A stretch of DNA of 48,921 bases from Deltaproteobacteria bacterium (GCA_007693585.1 REDH01000115.1:1-48921), one strand, 5' to 3'; counted from the first letter of the stretch, positions 19,001-28,022 are shown. Notes: a model not told the origin generated them from the letters alone. A program made the numbers and translations.

Positions 19001-19520
19001 CGAGCTGCGCGAGCTGATCGGGGTGGGGGAGGGGCAGCGATTTCGGGACTTCGCGCAGTCGTTGAACCTCGAGGTGATTCTGGCGCAGGCGAACGTTCAT
19101 CTCGCGCGGCTGGCGGGGCGGTACCGTCTGGTCCAGCGTCGGGACGGCGGGTTGCCGGCGCTGGACTTCGCGGTCCGGGACGCGGAGATGGCGGGGGATG
19201 ATCGTCCGATCACGACGCTCAGCGGGGGGGAGTCCTTCCTGTGTGCGCTGGCTCTGGCGCTGGGGCTGGCGGGGCTGCGGCGGGGTCGCCTGCACCTGGA
19301 GACACTGTTGCTGGACGAGGGGTTCGGGACCCTGGATGCGTCATCGCTGGCGATGGCGGTGGGGGTGCTGGAGCAGCTCCAGGCGACCGGCGGCGTTCGG
19401 GTGGGGGTGATCAGCCATGTGGAGCGGTTGCGGGAGCAGATCCCGGCGCAGATCGAGGTGAGGCGTGCGGGCGGGGCGTGGAGCACGGTGGTGGTGCGTC
19501 CGGACGCGGTAGGCGGGTGA
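16059..19520 (+). CDS. sbcC: SbcC-type SMC-like nuclease ATPase
   Basis: 1153 aa. SbcC (bacterial Rad50) works with the nuclease SbcD to open hairpins and blocked DNA ends. Walker A GPTGAGKST is at 36-44, and a Q-loop region LLAQGEFARFL follows. Two long Glu/Arg/Ala-rich coiled coils flank a zinc hook CPLC at 547-550. The C terminus has the ABC signature TLSGGESFLCALAL and Walker B LLLDEGFGTLD. The start at 16059 begins directly with the N-terminal ATPase strand (MKLHRLGLTNLNSLRG). The usual partner sbcD is absent on either side: the neighbours are acnA and a signalling gene. Confidence 0.93.
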   Translation: MKLHRLGLTNLNSLRGTHAIDFDRDLGDAPLFLIHGPTGAGKSTLMDAVSLALFACTPRLDNYSASRTDSPSVDDGRLVMSRGTAVAEASLVFSRLTREGRRYFHARWSARRAHGRPDGNLQAVQRSIEELCSEDPEDILTGENALRYDGTSRGQAEEAFAEARGGMGVEDFRRSMLLAQGEFARFLRASPAERAGILERITETGAFREVGARALERWRQERERVAALEAGLEVLRGLDAQERAALEESRHEAAARHTALRTLVDPLRRALAAFEALEAEWHRLLERREAAAAARAVVEASAPDAERLAQHERTREAAAVLARRDAAARAIEALTQERAEASSGVASARETCGALRDEERRARAVRDAHRLVLEKAGPVLDAAGALDNVRSQLATERVGRDALQERRAGLEADLQGQEKQEATAREAARRALAELRALLGEAGSSEALGERLTVERDAAEERVRALAQAREHAERRRKRVGEAEALELERRTCRERVEELEAEREGLSAEVEERREALERARRRERVAVLAADFVSRRGELTAGEPCPLCGSEAHPWAERTDEAEVAAERAEAEAVRRSLEEEVRGCERRVAALGEEVAGARGRLTGLEERLRRCAEEVAEAERALARAWSAAGGTGEWRGEAADALGAVLSGRLEAIRGRKEALASAEKGWRAADEAATVAANALREARQSVEVVAAKWTDAGERVASLEAKEAAAMRALSAAESREGWALGAEEVAVARERLGREAAQADESWAERKEALVSAEVRLASVQERVDGLDRQLRQRREEHGVAATELAGWLERLGMDEAGVRAAWLSAEEARRLGGELAAQRRAADEARALWRDAEAGMARCAREALGCLGEVRSWLLVAAPGWDGAVPWPESLEEEVVVGAERWLTVLGAEEPAPEQEPERGCDEWRDEVGVIGSALGERLAAVEPRVVDARDREVEARTRLADDDRLGEERRAKRAALEEERLRLAVWDELRELIGVGEGQRFRDFAQSLNLEVILAQANVHLARLAGRYRLVQRRDGGLPALDFAVRDAEMAGDDRPITTLSGGESFLCALALALGLAGLRRGRLHLETLLLDEGFGTLDASSLAMAVGVLEQLQATGGVRVGVISHVERLREQIPAQIEVRRAGGAWSTVVVRPDAVGG

Positions 19521-19549
19521 GGAATCGCGCGTCGGTCGAGTGCAAGGGG

Positions 19550-19571
19550 CTGGTCAGCGCGTGGTGACCAG
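19550..19571. repeat. Short inverted repeat upstream of the GGDEF-EAL gene
   Basis: CTGGTCA / TGACCAG, perfect 7-bp arms with an 8-nt loop. It lies 30 bp after sbcC and about 130 bp before the next start. It could be a hairpin or an operator; a weak -10-like TATTCC follows at 19574. Confidence 0.35.
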
Positions 19572-19703
19572 TGTATTCCGATGTAGGCCCGGGTGAGGCG
19601 AGCACGGACCGTGCGTCGCCGTTCGCGGGTCGTGTTCGTCAGGATCGCGATCGAAGGTGGCCCGGACCGGGCCGGCGTGACGCACCCGAACCTCTTCCTC
19701 CCG

Positions 19704-22700
19704 ATGATGCGCAAACGCCGCCGAATTCGCCGGGACAGCCTGCTGGTGCAGGTGCTGCTCCCGCTGCTGGTGCTTCAGGCGGTGAGCATGGCCGTGGCGT
19801 TCCACGTGGTGTTCGGTCACCTGGACCGGGTGGGCCTTTCGCTGGTTCAGGAGCACGTGGACCGGGTGGCCTACCGGATGGAGCTTGTGGCGGACTCCGC
19901 TCCGGATCTGCTGATGGTGGAGCGGTTCCTGTCGCGGTTGCTGGAGGAGGAGCAGTTCGCGTATCTGGGGCTGCTGGTGCCGGGGAGGCTGGACGTGGAG
20001 CTGGATGCGGTTCCGCGGGAGGAGCTGGAGGCGCCCCTCGCGCAGGCCGTGGCGGAGGCGGAGCGGTTCCTGCGGACGGGGGAATCTGCGGGTCGGGTGG
20101 ATCGGGGCGCGGTGCAGGGTCGGGTGATTCCGGTGCGACTGGTGGGGGGCGTGGAGGAGGGCGAGGTGGTGGCGGCGGTGGTGCTGCTCTTCGACGGGTC
20201 GGGGGTCATGGCGGAGGTGCGGGAGCGCAACCGGACGGTGGTCTGGTCGATGGCGCTGATGTGGCTGCTGTTCATGGTGGTGCTGGGGCTGCTGATCTGG
20301 GGTCGGGTGATCCGGAGACTGGGCCGGCTGTCTCGGGCGGTGGAGGATCTGGACGAGGGGCCCTTTCGGTGGCGTCCGGACGGGGTCGAGGACGAGATCG
20401 CGCGGCTGGGCAGGCGGCTGCGGGGCGTGCTCGAGGAGCGCGACGAGATCGACGGGCGGTTCCGGAGGTTGGCGTCCAATGCGCGGGACGTGATCTTCCG
20501 GTACGAGTTCCATCCGGTGCCGCGGTTCACGTTCGTGAGCGCGGCGGTGGAGCGGATGCTGGGCTACACGCCGGAGGAGATGTACGCGGATCCGGCGATC
20601 GGGCTCCGGATGGTGCATCCGGACGAGCGAGAGAGGATGGCGGCGATGTACGCCGGGGATGTTCCGGAGGAGCCGTTTCAGCTCCGTTGGCTGCACCGGG
20701 ACGGGACGGTGGTGTGGACCGAGCAGGTGAACGTGCTGCTGAGGGACGCGCAGGGGCGCATCACCGCGGTGGAGGGCATCGGGCGGGACATCACGGCGCG
20801 GAGGGTGGCGGAGCAGGCCCGTCGGGAGAGCGAGAGTCTGCTGGTGGAGGTGGCGAGCACGACGCCGTCCCCGATGTGGATCGCGGACGCGACCGGCAAC
20901 ATCATCTGGGTGAACGCACGCTGGCTGGAGCACACGGGGCGCCGCCTGGAGGACGAGCTGGACGACGGATGGGCGGACTGCCTGCATCCGGAGGAACGCG
21001 ACGACGTGGTGCGCTCGTGGCGCGACGCGGTGGCCGCTCGGCGGACCTTCCAGAAGGAGTATCGGCTGCGGCGGCATGACGGCCGGTGGCACTGGTTCAT
21101 CGATCATGGTCGCCCCCGGTTCGACGAGGCCGGGGACTTCGTGGGCTTCATCGGCACGCTGATGGACGTGACCACGCTGCGCGAGACCACCGATCGGCTG
21201 CGCCAGGCGGCGGCGGTGTTCGCGTCGACGCGGGACGGGGTGTACGTGACGGACGCGGAGCACCGGATCACGGCGGTGAACCGGGCATTCGAGCAGATCA
21301 CCGGCTACGCGGAGGCCGAGGTGGTGGGGGAGACGGAGGCGCTGATGCGCTCCGACCGCCACGACGAGCGCTTCTTCCGCGACATCCTCGACCGGCTCGC
21401 GGAGGACGGGCACTGGCAGGGCGAGGTCTGGAACCGGCGGAAGTCGGGCGAGAGCTATCCGCAGTGGCTGTCGATCAGCACGGTGCTCGACGACGAGGGT
21501 GCGGTGATCAACTACGTGGGGGTGTTCACGGACATCTCGCGGCTCAAGCGCCAGGAGCGGCGTCTGGAGCACCTGGCGCACTACGATCCGCTGACCGGGC
21601 TGCCGAACCGCATGCTGCTGCACTCCCGGCTCAAGCGGGCCACCGAGCAGGCGCGCCGCAACGACACGGACTTCGCGGTGCTCGTCATCGACCTGGACCG
21701 GTTCAAGACCATCAACGACAGCCTGGGCCACGGTGCGGGCGATGCCCTGCTGCAGCGCATCGTGGCTCGGCTGGAGACCGTGCTGGGGGCCACGGACACC
21801 CTGGCCCGGATCGGGGGCGACGAGTTCGTGCTGCTGCGCGAGCAGCTGGGCACGCCGACCGAGGCCGGACAGCTCGCGCAGCGCCTGCTGGACCGTTTCT
21901 CGGAGCCGTTCGCCCTGGAGGGAGGTCGGGAGGTCTACCTCGGGGCAAGCATCGGCATTGGCATCTATCCGGACGACGGGGAGGACGCGGCGGCGCTCCT
22001 GCGGAATGCCGACGCGGCGATGTTCGCAGCGAAACAGGGCGGACGGGGCACGTTCCGGTTCTACACCGCCGCGCTCACCGACGTGGCCCAGGCCCGCCTC
22101 GACATGGAGACGCGGCTGCGCCGCGCGCTCGAGAACGGGGAGCTCAGCCTGCTGTTCCAGCCGCTGGTGTGCACGCTTACCGACCGCGCCATCGGGGTGG
22201 AGGCGCTGGTGCGCTGGAACGACGAGGTGCTGGGCCAGGTGTCTCCGGAGGCGTTCATTCCGGTCGCCGAGGACGCCCGGCTCATCGCGGATCTGGGCCG
22301 GTTCGTGCTCCGGTCGGCCTGCTTCACGGTCCAGGGGTGGCGGTCGGAAGGGCATCGGGTCGATGTTCTGTCGGTGAACCTCTCCCCGCTGCAGCTCCTG
22401 CAGCCCGATGTGGTGGCCATGGTCCGGGATGCGCTCGATGCGTCAGGGCTGGCTTCGGGCGTTCTCGAGCTCGAGATCACGGAGAGCGCGCTGATGGACC
22501 ACCGGGAGGAGGTCGAGCGGGTCCTCTCGGAGCTGAAGGCCCTTGGTGTGCGGATCGTGATAGACGACTTCGGTACGGGGTACTCCTCGCTCGCGTACCT
22601 GCGCCGGTTCCCCGTGGACAAGCTGAAGATCGACCGGTCCTTCATGGCGGGTGTGCCGCACGATCCGCGCGCGGTCGAGATCGCCGCGACGATCGTGGCC

Positions 22701-22910
22701 ATGGCGCGGGGCCTGAAGCTGGATGTCGTGGCCGAAGGGGTCGAGCAGGAGGCGCAGCTCGCGTTTCTTCGCGATCAGAAGTGCCCGGTGTACCAGGGGT
22801 ACCTCTTCTCCCGGCCCGTCGAGGCGGCGTCGGTGGTGCGGCACTTCGACCGGGTGTCCGGTCCGGTTGCGGGCCACGGCGCGGCGCCCGAGGCCGGCGT
22901 CGCCGATTGA
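19704..22910 (+). CDS. Membrane PAS-GGDEF-EAL protein (c-di-GMP turnover)
   Basis: 1068 aa. Transmembrane helix 1 (LLVQVLLPLLVLQAVSMAVA, about 14-33) and helix 2 (VVWSMALMWLLFMVVLGLLI) bracket a periplasmic region of roughly 150 residues. Three PAS-like domains follow, the last ones reading MWIADATGNIIWVN and VYVTDAEHRITAVN. The GGDEF domain is intact (GGDEF at 704-708) and no RxxD inhibitory site is seen five residues before it. The EAL domain is intact (E833-A-L) with DDFGTGYSSL and VVAEGVEQ. It may therefore both make and degrade c-di-GMP, as such hybrids can. The start is one of two adjacent ATGs (19704, 19707) just before the first helix; the upstream extension is not protein-like. Confidence 0.92.
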   Translation: MMRKRRRIRRDSLLVQVLLPLLVLQAVSMAVAFHVVFGHLDRVGLSLVQEHVDRVAYRMELVADSAPDLLMVERFLSRLLEEEQFAYLGLLVPGRLDVELDAVPREELEAPLAQAVAEAERFLRTGESAGRVDRGAVQGRVIPVRLVGGVEEGEVVAAVVLLFDGSGVMAEVRERNRTVVWSMALMWLLFMVVLGLLIWGRVIRRLGRLSRAVEDLDEGPFRWRPDGVEDEIARLGRRLRGVLEERDEIDGRFRRLASNARDVIFRYEFHPVPRFTFVSAAVERMLGYTPEEMYADPAIGLRMVHPDERERMAAMYAGDVPEEPFQLRWLHRDGTVVWTEQVNVLLRDAQGRITAVEGIGRDITARRVAEQARRESESLLVEVASTTPSPMWIADATGNIIWVNARWLEHTGRRLEDELDDGWADCLHPEERDDVVRSWRDAVAARRTFQKEYRLRRHDGRWHWFIDHGRPRFDEAGDFVGFIGTLMDVTTLRETTDRLRQAAAVFASTRDGVYVTDAEHRITAVNRAFEQITGYAEAEVVGETEALMRSDRHDERFFRDILDRLAEDGHWQGEVWNRRKSGESYPQWLSISTVLDDEGAVINYVGVFTDISRLKRQERRLEHLAHYDPLTGLPNRMLLHSRLKRATEQARRNDTDFAVLVIDLDRFKTINDSLGHGAGDALLQRIVARLETVLGATDTLARIGGDEFVLLREQLGTPTEAGQLAQRLLDRFSEPFALEGGREVYLGASIGIGIYPDDGEDAAALLRNADAAMFAAKQGGRGTFRFYTAALTDVAQARLDMETRLRRALENGELSLLFQPLVCTLTDRAIGVEALVRWNDEVLGQVSPEAFIPVAEDARLIADLGRFVLRSACFTVQGWRSEGHRVDVLSVNLSPLQLLQPDVVAMVRDALDASGLASGVLELEITESALMDHREEVERVLSELKALGVRIVIDDFGTGYSSLAYLRRFPVDKLKIDRSFMAGVPHDPRAVEIAATIVAMARGLKLDVVAEGVEQEAQLAFLRDQKCPVYQGYLFSRPVEAASVVRHFDRVSGPVAGHGAAPEAGVAD

Positions 22911-23023
22911 GCGGCGGCCGGTCCGGGGTGGGGGGGGCTCCGCCTTCTCCCGCGGCGTCGGATCGCGGCCGGGCGTGCGCTCTCGCCCGGTGCCCCCGGG
23001 AGGGGGTGTGTGAACTCGCCCGG

Positions 23024-23137
23024 TCAGGGGAGCGTCAGGTGGAGCATCAGGGCGGCGAGCAGGGCGGCCAGGAGCGGGACCGTGGCGACGAGTGCGCGTC
23101 GGAACGGTTCGGGCGGTCGGTGCGTGGGCGTGTCCAT
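23024..23137 (-). CDS. Possible 37-residue single-span membrane peptide
   Basis: An ATG-started frame of 37 residues with a basic N terminus followed by one hydrophobic helix (ALVATVPLLAALLAALMLHL, about 15-34). This is a typical small-membrane-protein layout. No good ribosome binding site is visible before the ATG, so it may be chance. No family is recognised. Confidence 0.3.
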   Translation of the reverse strand: MDTPTHRPPEPFRRALVATVPLLAALLAALMLHLTLP

Positions 23138-23282
23138 GGTCGATCCGACGTGCGGGAGGGGAGTGGCTGGGCCCCGGGGGCGTTGTCTCCGGAGCCTCGC
23201 CCGACGCGGAAGCAACCTTCGTGCCATCCGTTCGTGTCCCGTGGCGCGGTGGGCGAATGCCGTCGATGCGCCGCAAGGGTCA

Positions 23283-23311
23283 TTGAACTTCCGGCGCTTC
23301 GCTTCTACCAT
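23283..23311 (+). promoter_or_regulatory. Sigma70-like promoter for the XPB-type helicase
   Basis: TTGAAC (23283-23288), a 17-nt spacer, then TACCAT (23306-23311). The predicted start lies near 23318, about 43 nt before the ATG at 23361. Confidence 0.5.
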
Positions 23312-23360
23312 GTCCGGCCGGTCCGCCGGCTCCATTCCCCCCGAGTCCCCCGGTTGATGC

Positions 23361-25037
23361 ATGTCGTTTCGCCCCGACAACCCGCTGATCGTCCAGTCCG
23401 ACAAGACGATTCTCCTCGAGACGGCGAACCCCCGGTTCGAGGAGGCCCGAGACGCCCTGAGCGGCTTCGCCGAGCTGGTGAAGAGCCCCGAGCACATTCA
23501 CACCTACCGGGTGTCTCCCCTGTCGCTGTGGAACGCCGCGGCGCTGGGGTGGCATCCGGACGACGTGAAGGATCACCTCGCGGACCTGAGCAAGTACGAG
23601 CTCCCGCAGAACGTGCTGTCGGACATCGACGAGTACATGGGCCGCTACGGCCGACTTCGGCTGGTGCGCGAGGGCGACGCACTCTTTCTCGAGAGTGACG
23701 ACCAGACGCTCCTGGTGGAGGTGTGCGCGCAGCGGGCGGTGCAGCCGTTCCTGGCCGGAGCGCTCGGGGAGCGGCGGGTTCCGGTGAAGCCGGACGAGCG
23801 CGGCTTCATCAAGCACGCGCTGATCCGCGTCGGCTATCCGGTCGAGGATCTCGCGGGCTACATGGAGGGCGAGCCGCTGGAGGTGGAGCTTGCGCAGACC
23901 ATGGCCAACGGTCGCCCGTTCGGCCTGCGGGCGTACCAGGTGGAGAGCGTGGACGCCTTCCACGCGGGCGGGACGGAGCGGGGTGGATCGGGCGTGGTGG
24001 TGCTCCCGTGCGGCGCCGGCAAGACGGTGGTCGGCATCGGCGCCATGTCGCGGGTGCAGGCCCACACGCTGATTCTGACGACCAACGTGACGGCCCTGCG
24101 GCAGTGGCGCGCGGAGATCATCGACAAGACCAGCCTGACCGAGGAGGACGTCGGGGAGTACTCCGGCGACGTGAAGGAGATCCGGCCGGTCACGATCACG
24201 ACCTACCAGATCCTCACCTGGCGCCGGAAGAAGACGGATGACTTCGCCCACTTCCACCTGTTCAACGACGCGAACTGGGGGCTGATCATCTACGACGAGG
24301 TCCACCTGCTGCCCGCGCCGGTGTTCCGCGCGGTCGCCAACCTGCAGAGCCGCCGCCGGCTCGGCCTCACGGCCACGCTGGTCCGCGAGGACGGGAAGGA
24401 GGAGGAGGTGTTCAGCCTCATCGGTCCGAAGAAGTACGACGTGCCGTGGCGGGTCCTGGAGAAGCAGGGCTTCGTCGCCGAGGCCACCTGCACCGAGATC
24501 CGCGTGCCGTTCCGCGCGGACGAGGACCGGCTCGCCTACGCGACGGCGGATCAGCGCCAGAAGTACCGGCTCGCGGCCACGAACGAGGCCAAGCTGGGCG
24601 TGGTGCAGCGGCTCGCGGACGAGCACGGTGAGGATCGCGTGCTGATCATCGGGCAGTACCTCGACCAGCTCGGGGATCTGGCCCGCCTTCTGCAGGCGCC
24701 GATCATCACCGGCGAGACCCCGCAGTCCGAGCGGGACGTGCTGTACCGGCAGTTCCGCAGCGGCGAGGTGACGCGCCTGGTGGTCAGCCGGGTGGCCAAC
24801 TTCGCCGTGGATCTGCCCGACGCCAACGTGGCCATCCAGGTCTCCGGGACGTTCGGCTCGCGCCAGGAGGAGGCCCAGCGTCTCGGCCGCGTGCTGCGGC
24901 CCAAGGAGAGCGGTGACAACAGCGCCCGCTTCTACACGGTGGTCACGCGGGACTCCATCGAGCAGGACTACTCCACCCGCCGCCAGCTCTTCCTCACCGA
25001 GCAGGGCTATCGGTACGAGATCCGCACGGAGGGCTGA
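23361..25037 (+). CDS. XPB/Rad25-type superfamily 2 DNA helicase
   Basis: 558 aa. The helicase core has Walker A CGAGKT (K221) and a DEVH box at 312-315 (LIIYDEVHLLPA). Motif III-like LTATLVREDGKEEE and motif VI QRLGRVLRPKESGDN are also present. The insert between motifs (EVFSLIGPKKYDVPW) and the N-terminal ~190 residues match bacterial XPB homologues, which probably unwind DNA in repair. It begins a + strand group, with rsmG 7 nt behind and then the PIN-PhoH gene. No Bax1-like nuclease partner is seen nearby. Confidence 0.9.
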   Translation: MSFRPDNPLIVQSDKTILLETANPRFEEARDALSGFAELVKSPEHIHTYRVSPLSLWNAAALGWHPDDVKDHLADLSKYELPQNVLSDIDEYMGRYGRLRLVREGDALFLESDDQTLLVEVCAQRAVQPFLAGALGERRVPVKPDERGFIKHALIRVGYPVEDLAGYMEGEPLEVELAQTMANGRPFGLRAYQVESVDAFHAGGTERGGSGVVVLPCGAGKTVVGIGAMSRVQAHTLILTTNVTALRQWRAEIIDKTSLTEEDVGEYSGDVKEIRPVTITTYQILTWRRKKTDDFAHFHLFNDANWGLIIYDEVHLLPAPVFRAVANLQSRRRLGLTATLVREDGKEEEVFSLIGPKKYDVPWRVLEKQGFVAEATCTEIRVPFRADEDRLAYATADQRQKYRLAATNEAKLGVVQRLADEHGEDRVLIIGQYLDQLGDLARLLQAPIITGETPQSERDVLYRQFRSGEVTRLVVSRVANFAVDLPDANVAIQVSGTFGSRQEEAQRLGRVLRPKESGDNSARFYTVVTRDSIEQDYSTRRQLFLTEQGYRYEIRTEG

Positions 25038-25044
25038 CGCCGCC

Positions 25045-25737
25045 GTGGGCTCTTCTCTTCTCTCCCCAACGGACGCCCTGCTGACGCGCTTGGCGGATGG
25101 CCACGGGCTCGCCCTGCCGGAGTCCGTGCGCCGAGGCCTGATGCGCTACACGGCGTTGCTCCTCGACGTGGGCGCGAGGACGAACCTCGTGGGGACCCTC
25201 GACCCGGAGCGACTGCTCGACGAGATCGTGCTCGACAGCGTGCACCTGGCGGAGGTCCTGCCCGAGCCGCCGGGGGTGCTCCTCGATGTGGGATCCGGCG
25301 CGGGCCTTCCCGGCCTGCCGGTCCTGCTCGCCCGCCCCGACTGGCGCGCCGTGCTGCTCGAACCTCGTCGGCGACGCGTGGATTTCCTTCGCCATGCCGT
25401 CGACAGCCTCGGGCTCCGGGAGCGTGCGCAGGTCGTCGAGGCGCGGCTCGATGATGCGCTCGCTGCGGATCTCCTCGATGTGCCGTTCGACGCCGTCGCG
25501 GCCAAGGCGGTCTTCCCGCCGCCGCAGTGGGCCGAGCGGGCCCGCGACCTGGTCCGGACGGGGGGCAGGGCGGCCTTCTTCCTGCAGGGCGGGGAGGCCG
25601 ATCCGCTGCCCGACCTGGGGGATCGCGCGGACCACTGGGCGCAGGGCCCGCTCCGCGCATGGCGCTTGCGCGATGGGGCGCAAAGGCGGATCGTGACCCT
25701 CGAGCGAACCCTCCCCGACCTCCCGGAGTCTCCATGA
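25045..25737 (+). CDS. rsmG: 16S rRNA (guanine527-N7)-methyltransferase
   Basis: 230 aa. It uses S-adenosylmethionine to methylate G527 of 16S rRNA. The SAM-binding loop LLDVGSGAGLPGLPV is clear, preceded by RTNLVG and HLAEVL as in the family, and EPRRRRVDFL follows. The start is GTG 25045, with GGAGGG 11 nt upstream inside the end of the helicase gene; the open frame extends further up but without homology. Its stop overlaps the next start as ATGA. rsmG near parAB is common next to replication origins, where it is usually paired with mnmG; here the helicase takes that place. Confidence 0.9.
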   Translation: MGSSLLSPTDALLTRLADGHGLALPESVRRGLMRYTALLLDVGARTNLVGTLDPERLLDEIVLDSVHLAEVLPEPPGVLLDVGSGAGLPGLPVLLARPDWRAVLLEPRRRRVDFLRHAVDSLGLRERAQVVEARLDDALAADLLDVPFDAVAAKAVFPPPQWAERARDLVRTGGRAAFFLQGGEADPLPDLGDRADHWAQGPLRAWRLRDGAQRRIVTLERTLPDLPESP

Positions 25738-27113
25738 CCGAGCCGCGCGCGACGACCGTCCACGTGATCGACACCAGTGTGCTCGTCCACGATCCCCACG
25801 CCCTCCTCAGCTTTCGCGAGACCCAGGTCGTCGTCCCGATCTACGTGATCATGGAGCTCGACGAGCTGAAGACGAGCCGGCGCCACGAAGTGGCCGCCGC
25901 CGCCCGCATTGCCGCCCGATGGATCAGCACCCTGAGGCAGTACGGGGAGCTGAACCACCCCGAGGGCGTGTTCCACCCGGAGACCCGCTCGACCTACCGG
26001 ATCCTCGCCGGGTCCAGCGGATCCGGACTCGAGACCCTTGAGCGAGCGGCCCGCACGGCCAAGATGGACCTGCTCATCCTCGACACCGCCCTCGCGCTGC
26101 GCAAGGAGACCGACCAGCGCATCGTGCTCGTCTCCAAGGACATGAACCTCCGGCTCCTCGCCGACTTCGAGGGGATCGAGGCGGAGGACTACGACAAGGA
26201 TCGGGTGTCGCTGCAGGAGCTGTACACCGGCTACCGGCGGGTGGAGGACGTCTCCGCGGATCTCGTCGGCCTGGCCTACGTGCCCGACAGCCCGCTGACC
26301 CCGGCCATGCTCGGCATCGAGGACCTCGCGCCCAACGAGTACGTCATCGTGGTCGAGGATGGTCGCGAGCACCTGCTGCGGATCGGCGCCACGCTCGCCG
26401 ACGGGTTGCAGCCGGTGCCCCGCGAGGTGCCCGGATGGGCCGGTGTGCAGGCCCGGAACATCGAGCAGCGGATGGCCCTCGACCTGATGCTCGACCCGAA
26501 GATCGAGCTCGTGAGCCTCGTCGGCAAGGCCGGCACCGGAAAGACCTTCCTCGCCCTCGCCGCCGCCATGGCACAGCTGCACAACAGCCGCGGCGGAAAC
26601 TACGACCGTGTGCTGCTCTCGAAGCCCGTCATCTCCATGGGCAAGGACGTGGGCTACCTGCCGGGGGACTTCGAGGCCAAGATGCAGCCCTGGATGATGA
26701 GCTTCTTCGACAACCTCGACCAGCTCATCCCCACCGCCGAACACGGCGCGTCCAGCAAGGGCGCCACCCGGGACGTCCGCAGCTGGGAGATGCTCTTCGA
26801 GACCCGGGAGCTCGAGGTCCAGGCCATCGCCACCATCCGCGGCCGCTCGATCTCCGGCGCGTTCATGGTCATCGACGAGGCCCAGAACCTCACCCCCCAC
26901 GAGGTCAAGACCATCATCACCCGGGCCGCGAACGGCACCAAGGTCATCCTCGCCGGCGACCCGTTCCAGTGCGACAACCACTTCCTCGACCAGCACACCA
27001 ACGGCCTCGTCTACGTCACCGAGCGCATGAAGTCCTCCCCCCTGGCCGGAGCCGTGTTCTTCACCCGCGGCGAGCGCAGCCGACTGGCCGAGCTCGCCGC
27101 CACCCTGCTCTGA
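25734..27113 (+). CDS. PIN-PhoH fusion ATPase (YlaK-like)
   Basis: 459 aa. The N-terminal PIN domain (VHVIDTSVLVHDP, MELDELK, DLLILDTALAL, VSKDMNLR) carries the acidic residues of a metal-dependent RNase. The C-terminal PhoH domain has Walker A GKAGTGKT (264-271) and Walker B MVIDEAQN, followed by GDPFQCD. This family is proposed to couple helicase and RNase activity on RNA. The start at 25734 overlaps the rsmG stop (ATGA), so the two are translationally coupled. Confidence 0.92.
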   Translation: MTEPRATTVHVIDTSVLVHDPHALLSFRETQVVVPIYVIMELDELKTSRRHEVAAAARIAARWISTLRQYGELNHPEGVFHPETRSTYRILAGSSGSGLETLERAARTAKMDLLILDTALALRKETDQRIVLVSKDMNLRLLADFEGIEAEDYDKDRVSLQELYTGYRRVEDVSADLVGLAYVPDSPLTPAMLGIEDLAPNEYVIVVEDGREHLLRIGATLADGLQPVPREVPGWAGVQARNIEQRMALDLMLDPKIELVSLVGKAGTGKTFLALAAAMAQLHNSRGGNYDRVLLSKPVISMGKDVGYLPGDFEAKMQPWMMSFFDNLDQLIPTAEHGASSKGATRDVRSWEMLFETRELEVQAIATIRGRSISGAFMVIDEAQNLTPHEVKTIITRAANGTKVILAGDPFQCDNHFLDQHTNGLVYVTERMKSSPLAGAVFFTRGERSRLAELAATLL

Positions 27114-27222
27114 GCCCCCGGGTACCCCGGCGAGGAACTCGCGCTTTGCCCGCCCCCCGCCCTGTGCTAACCCTTCCGGAAGCCCCAGGCGCAGCAACGG
27201 GCCCCCTGCAGCGACGGCCGCC

Positions 27223-28005
27223 ATGACGCGCATCATCAGCATCACCAACCAGAAGGGCGGCGTCGGCAAGACGACCACCGCAGTCAACCTCGCCGCCTGC
27301 CTCGCCGCCCTCCACTTTCGCACCCTCCTGATCGACCTCGATCCCCAGGGGAACGCGACCTCCGGCGTCGGACTCGACCCCAGGGAGCTCGACCACAGCG
27401 CCTACCACCTCCTCTGTGCCGATGTCCCCCCCGCGGAGATCGTCCGGCCCAGTGGCATCGAACACCTCGACATCATCCCCGCCAACGCCGACCTCGCCGG
27501 CGCCGAGGTCGAGCTCGTCGTCGCCATGGGACGCGAAGGCGTCCTGCGACGCGCCCTCGCGGACTTCGCCCCGCAGTACGACTACATCCTCATCGACTGC
27601 CCCCCCTCCCTGGGCCTCCTCACCGTCAACGCCCTCGCCGCCTCCCGCAGCGTGCTCGTCCCCATCCAGGCCGAGTACTACGCCCTCGAGGGCATGGCCC
27701 GACTGCTCGACACCATCGAGCGCATCCGGTTCAACCTCAACCCCGACCTCCGCCTCGAGGGCATGCTCGTCACCATGCACGACGGACGGAACAACCTCAG
27801 CCGACAGGTCGAGGACGAGGTCCGACAGCACTTCCCCGCCCAGACCTACGAGACCGTGATCCCCCGGAACGTCCGCCTCAGCGAGTCCCCCTCGCACGGA
27901 CAACCGATCATCATGTACGATATCGAGTCCCGCGGGGCCCGGTCCTACCTCGCCCTCGCCCGCGAGTTCATCGCCAGGCACGCCGAGGACACCGCACAAC
28001 CCTGA
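27223..28005 (+). CDS. parA: Chromosome-partitioning ATPase ParA
   Basis: 260 aa, a normal chromosomal ParA/Soj length with no N-terminal HTH extension. The deviant Walker A KGGVGKTTT is at 11-19, then DLDPQGNATSG, Walker B YDYILIDCPPSLG and VPIQAEYYALEG. ParA drives segregation of ParB-parS complexes on the nucleoid. parB follows 17 nt later. No parS-like 16-mer was found in the window by eye. The 109-bp gap before it has no clear promoter. Confidence 0.95.
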   Translation: MTRIISITNQKGGVGKTTTAVNLAACLAALHFRTLLIDLDPQGNATSGVGLDPRELDHSAYHLLCADVPPAEIVRPSGIEHLDIIPANADLAGAEVELVVAMGREGVLRRALADFAPQYDYILIDCPPSLGLLTVNALAASRSVLVPIQAEYYALEGMARLLDTIERIRFNLNPDLRLEGMLVTMHDGRNNLSRQVEDEVRQHFPAQTYETVIPRNVRLSESPSHGQPIIMYDIESRGARSYLALAREFIARHAEDTAQP

Positions 28006-28022
28006 CTGCCCCCCTTCCCCCC

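Larger units (their letters stand above)
22911..23360. other. 450-bp gap with one possible tiny gene and a promoter
   Basis: The gap holds a possible 37-codon membrane peptide on the - strand (23024-23137), the promoter of the XPB-like gene (23283-23311) and an 8-G run at 22930-22937. Nothing else is recognised. Confidence 0.5.

Noticed and set aside
19799-19809. A parS-like GTTCCACGTGG
   Set aside because: Only 11 of 16 positions match, and it lies within the first membrane segment of the GGDEF-EAL gene.
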